From CAYRVX01 sp964642165 (lineage in GTDB: Bacteria > Planctomycetota > Phycisphaerae > SM23-33): a stretch of 19,526 nt of DNA. The stretch covers positions 1 through 19,526 of the forward strand of contig CAZXOC010000126.1 in the NCBI GenBank assembly GCA_964642165.1. Direction: 5' to 3'. The notes under the pieces are model-generated. The model worked only from the letters and a program-made list of their open reading frames with translations. It had not been told where the DNA came from and did not search any database. Positions within the stretch are counted from its first letter, which is position 1; the number at the start of each line of letters is the position of its first letter. The position numbers and the translations under genes were made by a program. Below, one piece after another: positions 14,877-19,526 of the stretch.

Positions 14877-16403
14877 TCAGTGTGTCAGGGCGTAGGCGAG
14901 GAGGTTCGTCCCGAGCCGCAGCGAATCGGCGGAGGCGTAGCCGCGGTTGTAGGCGTACTTGAGCTGCTCCCAGCCGTTGGAGAGGCTCAGGGGGGAGTAG
15001 ATCACGCCGAGCTGCCCATCGATGGCGACGCCCTCCAGGGCGGGCACGTTCAGCCCGGGGTTCTGGACCTTCACGAGGTTCTCGTAGTCCACGGTGGTGA
15101 TGCGGAAGGGCATCTGGAAGACGGGCGACTTGGCGGGCTCGAGGCGCTTCAGCTCGGCGTTGGGCAGGACGCGCTTGATCTCGCGCCGGAAGGCGACGTC
15201 GAAGGCCTTGCGCCCCGCGGCGGCGTCGGCCAGCAGCACCCCGCCGCTGGTGAGGTACGTCCGCAGGCGCGAGAGCTGCGCGTCGGTGAGCTTGAAGTCC
15301 CGCAGCCCGGTCATGTACAGCACCGGGTGCTGGAAGACGTCCACGGCGGCCAGGTCCACCTTCGCGCGCTTGAACTGCACGTTGAGGGTGGTGTTCTTCT
15401 GGATGTACTTCATGAGGTTCGGCAGGGCGTGCGGGGTGGGGTCCCAGTCGCCGTTGTGGGTGACCTGGGCGATGACGAGCTGATCGCGCGTCTTGTTGCC
15501 CTGCTGGTGGAAGACCTTCTGCGTGCCCCAGGCGCGGGCGTACTGGAAGTTCGCCAGGACGGTCGTGATGATGTTGACGCCCAGCTCGGTGGCGTCCTGC
15601 TGGTGGTACAGGATGCCGCCCTCGATGGGATTCTTCTCGACGTCCCACCCGCAGTTCAGGTCGATGGGGCTGAAGATGATGGCCGGGCGGCAGCCGAGGT
15701 AGACGGTCTCGAGGTACGGCGGCATGGACTTGAAGGCCTCGGCGTCCTTCCGCACGCGCATCTTGGCGATGTTGTAGTAGGCGTGGAACAGCGGCGAGTC
15801 CGTGTCGATGGGGGCCAGCTCGCGGTCGGGGAAGAGGCGGGCGATCTCGCGCCGGGCGGTCTTGACGAACTCGGGCCGCCCGCACTGGGCGTGCAGGACC
15901 AGCGTCCCGCCGTCGTAGAGGTAGCGTCGCAGCTTGGCCACCAGCGCGTCCGACAGCGGCGGCATGGGCGTCCAGCCGGTCAGGTACAGCAGGGGCAGCT
16001 CGGCGGAATCCCACGAGAACTGCCCCAGCGAGGTGGGGACGTAGCGGTAGCGGATCCGCAGCTTGTGGTTGGCGAACTTCATCAGGCGTTCGATGTCGAT
16101 TTGCGTGGTCGGGAACGCGCGGACGCGCTGGCGCTTGCCGTCGACGAGCTGGAACCGCGTCGCGGAGAAGTTGATCATCCCGATCAGCGCGGGCGGCGCG
16201 GGCTGGCGCTTGCGTTCCGAGCGCCGCAGGGGCGTCGCCGGCAGGGGCAGCGGCGGGATGCCCTCGGCGGCGCTGCGCCGATGGGGCTTGGCCTTGGGCG
16301 GCTTGACCTTCGGGTTCTGGAACTCCGCCGCCGGCGCGACGGCCCAGCCCAGCATCACGCACACCAGCAACCCACCGATGATCCTCTTCGTGCCGATGGA
16401 CAT
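14877..16403 (-). CDS. Exported protein with two tandem DUF4159 domains
   Basis: A 508-residue protein with a signal peptide (TKRIIGGLLVCVMLGWAVAPAA, residues 5-26) and a basic Pro/Lys-rich linker to about residue 72. Two copies of a DUF4159-like fold follow. Domain 1 spans about 75-300 and domain 2 about 308-508. Matching landmarks are ELPLLYLTGW (135-144) and HPVLYMTGLRDF (359-370); LRRYLYDGGTLVLHA (158-171) and LRTYLTSGGVLLADA (380-394); REIARLFPDREL (185-196) and REIKRVLPNAEL (407-418); and AIIFSPIDLNCGWD and GVIYSPLSLSNGWE. The repeated 'gap-Gly-Gly-hydrophobic strand' is typical of a class I glutamine-amidotransferase-like Rossmann fold, but no catalytic residues are evident. ATG 16403 follows GGAGGTGGGAAG, an excellent ribosome site. 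Role unknown; DUF4159 proteins are common exported proteins in planctomycetes and allied phyla. Confidence 0.85.
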   Translation of the reverse strand: MSIGTKRIIGGLLVCVMLGWAVAPAAEFQNPKVKPPKAKPHRRSAAEGIPPLPLPATPLRRSERKRQPAPPALIGMINFSATRFQLVDGKRQRVRAFPTTQIDIERLMKFANHKLRIRYRYVPTSLGQFSWDSAELPLLYLTGWTPMPPLSDALVAKLRRYLYDGGTLVLHAQCGRPEFVKTARREIARLFPDRELAPIDTDSPLFHAYYNIAKMRVRKDAEAFKSMPPYLETVYLGCRPAIIFSPIDLNCGWDVEKNPIEGGILYHQQDATELGVNIITTVLANFQYARAWGTQKVFHQQGNKTRDQLVIAQVTHNGDWDPTPHALPNLMKYIQKNTTLNVQFKRAKVDLAAVDVFQHPVLYMTGLRDFKLTDAQLSRLRTYLTSGGVLLADAAAGRKAFDVAFRREIKRVLPNAELKRLEPAKSPVFQMPFRITTVDYENLVKVQNPGLNVPALEGVAIDGQLGVIYSPLSLSNGWEQLKYAYNRGYASADSLRLGTNLLAYALTH

Positions 16404-16425
16404 CTTCCCACCTCCGGGCTTGCGC

Positions 16426-16487
16426 CCTGTATCTACGGGGAAGCGCACATTGCCTCCCCGTTCCCTGTTTCGGCAAGTCTATACAGG
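16426..16487 (-). promoter_or_regulatory. Structured mRNA leader upstream of the DUF4159 gene
   Basis: On the minus strand CCTGTAT (16487-16481) pairs with ATACAGG (16432-16426), enclosing a second 7-bp stem ACGGGGA/TCCCCGT (16461-16455 with 16441-16435) with a 13-base loop. The fold ends 22 bases before the start codon, just ahead of the GGAGG ribosome site. A cis-acting RNA is plausible; I do not recognise a known riboswitch class. Confidence 0.4.
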
Positions 16488-16501
16488 TTCTGCACCTATT
16501 C

Positions 16502-16507
16502 AGTATA
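16502..16507 (-). promoter_or_regulatory. Candidate -10 box (TATACT) for the DUF4159 gene
   Basis: TATACT on the minus strand (5 of 6) would start transcription near 16495, eight bases before the first stem of the leader structure. The -35 position is poor, and a second A/T-rich box (TATAGA, 16483-16478) is an alternative. Confidence 0.35.
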
Positions 16508-16545
16508 ACGCCCCCTGCTGCGTCCCGTCGCCCAAAACCTCCGGG

Positions 16546-16572
16546 AAAAAGCGGCCTCGCCCGTTCGGCCGC
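16546..16572 (-). terminator. Intrinsic terminator of the lipoprotein gene
   Basis: On the minus strand GCGGCC (16572-16567), a 10-base loop, GGCCGC (16556-16551) and TTTTT (16550-16546) follow six bases after the stop codon of the lipoprotein gene. It separates that gene from the DUF4159 gene downstream. Confidence 0.8.
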
Positions 16573-16578
16573 GGACGC

Positions 16579-17571
16579 CTACGAGCCGGTCAACTGGCGG
16601 ATCCGGCGGTGGGCGAACTGCACGTTGCTGGCGTTGAACTGCTCGTGGAGGATGACCTGGCGGTACAGCTCGACGGCCTTGGCGAGGTTGTGCAGGCGGT
16701 AGTCGTGGACCGTCGCCGCCTGGAACCGCGCCGGCTTGGTGAGGTTCGGGTCCCACTGCCACGCCCGCTCGTACCAGTAGACCGCCCGGATGTCCTCGTT
16801 GAAGTACTCCTTCGAGATCTCGCCGATGTGGTAGGCCGCCAGGGCGATCTTGGTGCTCCGCGGGTACTGGCGGATCAGGTCCCGCAGGAGCAGCAAGGCC
16901 TGGCGCTGCTTGCGGTAATCCGTCGTGAGGCAGAAGTGCAGCAGCCCCTTGCCCTTCTCGTGGAGGCGGATGGCCTGCTCGTAGATCTTGTCGGCCTCGG
17001 GGATCACCTCCACCGGGCGCAGCTCGGTGCCGGGGATCTCCGCCTCCAGGAAGTACACGTAGGTCCGCACGGCATCGAAGCGGTCCAGCACGTTCGCCAC
17101 CCGCTTGTGCTTGTAGGAATTCGGGGCCGTCCCCTTGTAGAAATCCACCAGCTTGCCCATGGCGCCGAGGTAGGCCTTGCGGGCGCCGACGACGTACTCC
17201 ACCAGGATGTACTCGTCGGCGTTGGCCAGCGACTCGCCCTCCGGCGCGACGACCTCCGGGACGCCTTGCCAGGTGAACGTGTGGGCCTGGGCGAGGTTCG
17301 CCAGCTCGCGCTCGGTCCAGCGGTGCTTGTCCAGGTTGCCCATCTGGTGGTAGTAGGTCTGAAGGACGACGAGCCGATAGCCGTAGTTCACGCGGGTCTT
17401 CTCCGCCGACATGACCGCGGCCATCTCGGCGCTGTTGCCGGCCACCACCGACAGCGTCTTCGGCACCTCGTGGTTCGCGGTCGTCGGCGGCGGGACCGGC
17501 ACGTCGCAGCCGGCCAGCAAGCCCCACGTCAGCAACCCCACCGCCGTCGTCCACGCCAGTGTCTTGGTCAT
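16579..17571 (-). CDS. TPR-like lipoprotein
   Basis: A 330-residue predicted lipoprotein. The N-terminus MTKTLAWTTAVGLLTWGLLAGC has a basic start, a hydrophobic core and a lipobox LLAGC with Cys22 as the lipidated residue, followed by a Pro-rich linker. The rest is helical. Residues about 217-326 contain at least three degenerate tetratricopeptide-like hairpins (for example ALLLLRDLIRQYPRSTKIALAAYHIGEI, and AVYWYERAWQWDPNLTKPARFQAA), which usually mediate protein-protein contacts. ATG 17571 has AAGGAG 8 bases upstream. The gene has its own promoter and terminator and is divergent from the ankyrin gene. It is likely an envelope-anchored scaffold protein; the partner is unknown, though the neighbouring exported ankyrin protein is a candidate by position only. 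Confidence 0.83.
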   Translation of the reverse strand: MTKTLAWTTAVGLLTWGLLAGCDVPVPPPTTANHEVPKTLSVVAGNSAEMAAVMSAEKTRVNYGYRLVVLQTYYHQMGNLDKHRWTERELANLAQAHTFTWQGVPEVVAPEGESLANADEYILVEYVVGARKAYLGAMGKLVDFYKGTAPNSYKHKRVANVLDRFDAVRTYVYFLEAEIPGTELRPVEVIPEADKIYEQAIRLHEKGKGLLHFCLTTDYRKQRQALLLLRDLIRQYPRSTKIALAAYHIGEISKEYFNEDIRAVYWYERAWQWDPNLTKPARFQAATVHDYRLHNLAKAVELYRQVILHEQFNASNVQFAHRRIRQLTGS

Positions 17572-17624
17572 CCGACAGGCTCCTTACCGGTGTTACCCGC
17601 GCGTCATTCCGTTGGGCGCGCCAC

Positions 17625-17653
17625 ATTATGCCGTCCCACGTGGCCGCGAGCAA
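17625..17653 (-). promoter_or_regulatory. Promoter of the lipoprotein gene
   Basis: On the minus strand TTGCTC (17653-17648), a 17-bp spacer and CATAAT (17630-17625, 5 of 6) precede the gene. The leader would be about 47 nt and contains the AAGGAG site. Confidence 0.5.
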
Positions 17654-17688
17654 GGATTTCGCGCCGCGGTCCGGGCATGGCGGACTGC

Positions 17689-17717
17689 TGGACACGCCCG
17701 CCGCCGCACCATACCAT
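17689..17717 (+). promoter_or_regulatory. Promoter of the ankyrin gene
   Basis: TGGACA (17689-17694, 5 of 6), a 17-bp spacer and TACCAT (17712-17717, 4 of 6). Transcription would begin near 17724, giving a leader of about 86 nt. The divergent lipoprotein promoter lies 36 bp away. Confidence 0.5.
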
Positions 17718-17809
17718 GCCGGGGCGTCCGACGGGACCGGCACCTTCGCGGCGCGCCCGGTGCCGATCCCGGCGGACGCCCGTTCGCCGAGGCCAAGAGG
17801 GACGCGAAC

Positions 17810-19276
17810 ATGAGACCCGTGGCAGGCTTTCTCGCCCTGGTCGCGGTCGCCGCGGGGGCGCTGTGCCGCCCGGCCCCGGCCGCCGGGGCGCCGACGCAGC
17901 CGGCAAGTGGCCCCGCGGCGACCCGGCCGGGGCTCGACCCCCGGGCGATGGGGGAGATCCTCGCCCTCGCCGCCGACCAGATCAACGCGCCCGACAAGCA
18001 GGGGCGCACCTGGCTGCACCGGTCGGTCCAGGCCGGCTACGACAAGGCCGTCGAGGCCCTCCTGGCCAAGGGGGCGCACCTCGGCGCTCGCGACCCCCTG
18101 GGGATGACGCCGCTGCACACCGCCGCCGAGTGGGGGCGCCTCGGCGCCGCCGAACTGCTCCTGGCCGGGGGCGCCGACATCAACGCCAAGGAAAACGTCC
18201 GCCTGACGCCGCTGCACGTCGCCGCGCGCGAGGGACGCCTGGCGACGGCCTCGTTCCTCCTGGGCAAGGGCGCCGACCTCAACGCCCGAAGCAAGAAGGG
18301 CTTCACGGCGCTGCACCTGGCCGCCCAGGAGGGCCACCGCACGCTCGTGGAGATGCTGCTGGCTCGCAAGGCGGACCTCCACTCGCGTACGAACACGCGC
18401 GCCACGCCGCTGCACGTGGCCGTCCGGGCCGGGCACGCCGACCTCGCCGAGCTCCTGATCGCCAGGGGCGCCAACCTCGCCGCGCGCGACACGCTGGGCA
18501 ACACCACGTTCTACGCCGCCTGCTGGGAAGGGCACCTGCACGTCGCGAGGCTCCTGCTGGCCAAGGGCGCCCGGATCAACGAGGCCAACGCCAACGGCTA
18601 CACGCCGCTGCACGTCGCCGCCCAGGAAGGCCACCGCACGCTGATCGAGTTCCTCCTCGCCCATGGGGCGCAGCTCGACGCGAAGGCGCGCTTCGGCAAC
18701 ACGCCGCTGCACCAGGCCGCCTACCGCGGGCACGTCGAGGCCTGCCGCATGCTGCTGGCCAAGGGCGCCGACGTCCGCGCCCGCATGACCGACGGCGCCA
18801 CGGCGCTGCACTGCGCGGCCCTGGGCGGCGCGAGGGACGTGCTCGAGCTGCTGCTGGCCAAGGGGCTGAAGGTCGCGGCCCGCATGACGGACGGCGCCGT
18901 GCCGCTGCACCGCGCGTGCGAGAACGGTCACCTCGCCGCCGCGGAGTTCCTGATCGCCCGCGGCGCGGACGTGGCCGCCGTGGACGCGAAGCGCCAGACG
19001 CCGCTGCACTTCGCGGCCCGCAACGGCCACCGCGCGGTCGTGGGCCTGCTGCTGGAGAAGGGCGCGAAGGTCGATCCCCGCGCGAAGGGCAAGCTGACGC
19101 CGCTGCACCTGGCCGCCGCCAACGGGCGCGAGAGCACCGTCGCGCTGCTGCTGGCCCGCGGCGCCGACGCCGGCGCGAAGGACGCCGCCGGGCAGACCCC
19201 GCGCCAGCACGCCCGCGGCAAGAACCACGCCGACGTGGCCGCCCTGCTGGCCCGGCACGAACCGACGAACGACTAA
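17810..19276 (+). CDS. Exported ankyrin-repeat protein, 13 repeats in strict 33-residue register
   Basis: A 488-residue ankyrin protein with a Sec-type signal (MRPVAGFLALVAVAAGALCRPAPAAG) and a Pro/Ala linker. The T-P-L-H (or variant) turn occurs at residues 67, 100, 133, 166, 199, 232, 265, 298, 331, 364, 397, 430 and 463, every 33 residues without a single insertion or deletion. Units follow the consensus G-x-TPLHxAAxxGHxxxxxxLLxxGADxxAxD. Repeat 6 (TTFYAACWEGH) and repeat 13 (TPRQHARGKNH) are the most deviant, the latter acting as a C-terminal cap. Ankyrin arrays bind other proteins; an exported one would act in the periplasm or outside the cell. ATG 17810 follows AGAGGG about 9 bases upstream and leads directly into the signal. 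The binding partner cannot be read from sequence. Confidence 0.93.
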   Translation: MRPVAGFLALVAVAAGALCRPAPAAGAPTQPASGPAATRPGLDPRAMGEILALAADQINAPDKQGRTWLHRSVQAGYDKAVEALLAKGAHLGARDPLGMTPLHTAAEWGRLGAAELLLAGGADINAKENVRLTPLHVAAREGRLATASFLLGKGADLNARSKKGFTALHLAAQEGHRTLVEMLLARKADLHSRTNTRATPLHVAVRAGHADLAELLIARGANLAARDTLGNTTFYAACWEGHLHVARLLLAKGARINEANANGYTPLHVAAQEGHRTLIEFLLAHGAQLDAKARFGNTPLHQAAYRGHVEACRMLLAKGADVRARMTDGATALHCAALGGARDVLELLLAKGLKVAARMTDGAVPLHRACENGHLAAAEFLIARGADVAAVDAKRQTPLHFAARNGHRAVVGLLLEKGAKVDPRAKGKLTPLHLAAANGRESTVALLLARGADAGAKDAAGQTPRQHARGKNHADVAALLARHEPTND

Positions 19277-19440
19277 GCGGCGCCCGCCGGGTCGGCGAGA
19301 CGCTGAAGGCCGCCAACCACCCCGACGTGGTCGCCTCGGCCGCGCGGGCTGTCCAAGCCGCCGTCGGCGGCGAGAGGGACGGCGAAGTAGCCCGCTACTT
19401 CTGGCCTGGTTCAGCAGAGGGTAACACTTCCGCGCTGCGA
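19277..19440 (+). other. Downstream tail with a possible ankyrin-end remnant
   Basis: After the ankyrin stop, a frame reading GETLKAANHPDVVASAARA recalls the C-terminal cap of the gene above (KNHADVAALLARH), as though a last half-repeat had been duplicated or cut off. The likeness is short, there is no start codon with a ribosome site, and composition alone may explain it. Confidence 0.2.
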
Positions 19441-19442
19441 GC

Positions 19443-19526
19443 ACTCCTTTCGCCCCTCCGGGGCTGTGTTTATAAGGCTCGCATTACCGGGGGCTTGCGC
19501 CCCCGGCTAAACCCTTTCCGCCCCCT
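19443..19526. repeat. REP-like palindromic repeats, truncated by the window end
   Basis: Two GC hairpins occur in close succession: GCCCC-TCC-GGGGC (19452-19464) and CCGGGGGC-TTGC-GCCCCCGG (19487-19506). The start of the first unit (CCTTTCGCCCCTCC) recurs at 19511-19526 (CCTTTCCGCCCCCT), so the array has a period near 68 bases and continues past the window. This pattern is common in intergenic repeats of planctomycete genomes. Confidence 0.6.

Noticed and set aside
11664..19396. Shared 12-mer GAAGTAGCCCGC after the RraA-like gene and near 19384
   Set aside because: It is short, of ordinary composition and without matching context, so probably chance.
16496..19444. Very long open frame antisense to the ankyrin and lipoprotein genes (982 codons)
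   Set aside because: It mirrors the regular ankyrin repeat on the other strand, consists of Arg/Gly/Val-rich low-complexity sequence, and has no ribosome-binding site. It results from high GC content.
1..19526. CRISPR array, tRNA, rRNA or transposase genes
   Set aside because: No spaced direct repeats, tRNA-like folds with TTCGA arms, rRNA segments or transposase motifs were seen. The only large repeat is the gene duplication at 6681-9479.

Overview
The window is GC-rich throughout. It carries formylglycine-type sulfatases, a GH29 fucosidase, twin-arginine signals on 'Rxx-sulfatase' and RraA-like proteins, a DUF4159 protein and HEAT-like exported proteins. This mix is typical of Planctomycetota, probably an uncultured member. 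A 100-N run at 11779-11878 marks a scaffold join, so this looks like an assembled draft or metagenomic genome. The taxonomic call is inferred from gene content only.

Layout. (1) 100-4851, minus strand: a compact polysaccharide operon, read as unsignalled sulfatase -> Tat-exported sulfatase with an extra C-terminal sandwich domain -> LarA-like nickel-pincer 2-hydroxyacid racemase. (2) 5081-6634, plus strand: a divergently transcribed exported alpha-L-fucosidase. The shared intergenic region holds promoter-like boxes and a perfect 13-bp palindrome. Together these suggest use of a sulfated, fucose-containing glycan. (3) 6681-9479: a tandem duplication of an unrecognised exported protein with two zinc ribbons and a HEAT-like segment. 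The 3' 635 bp of the two copies are identical while the 5' parts have diverged, and a fossil of the neighbouring hydrolase tail lies between the copies. (4) 9446-11670: a secreted alpha/beta-hydrolase (minus) divergent from a Tat-exported RraA-like protein (plus). (5) 11883-13628: a glycogen-synthase-like glycosyltransferase just after the gap, then an Rrf2 regulator (13736-14149) with three cysteines placed much as in IscR/NsrR. (6) 14150-14876: a gene-free stretch that contains the most interesting element, a probable small RNA of about 86 nt. It has its own -10 box, two abutting hairpins and a U-tract, and one loop reads CCUCCUUU, like the anti-Shine-Dalgarno end of 16S rRNA. (7) 14877-17571, minus strand: an exported protein with two tandem DUF4159 domains behind a structured mRNA leader, and a TPR-like lipoprotein ending in a strong intrinsic terminator. 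(8) 17810-19276, plus strand: an exported ankyrin protein with thirteen repeats in an unbroken 33-residue register. Palindromic REP-like repeats follow at the window edge.

Functional picture (inference): sulfatases and fucosidase release desulfated L-fucose. Oxidative L-fucose breakdown gives L-lactate or L-lactaldehyde, which would make a LarA-family racemase in the sulfatase operon meaningful. The esterase-like hydrolase and RraA-like protein may extend the same theme, but their substrates cannot be read from sequence.
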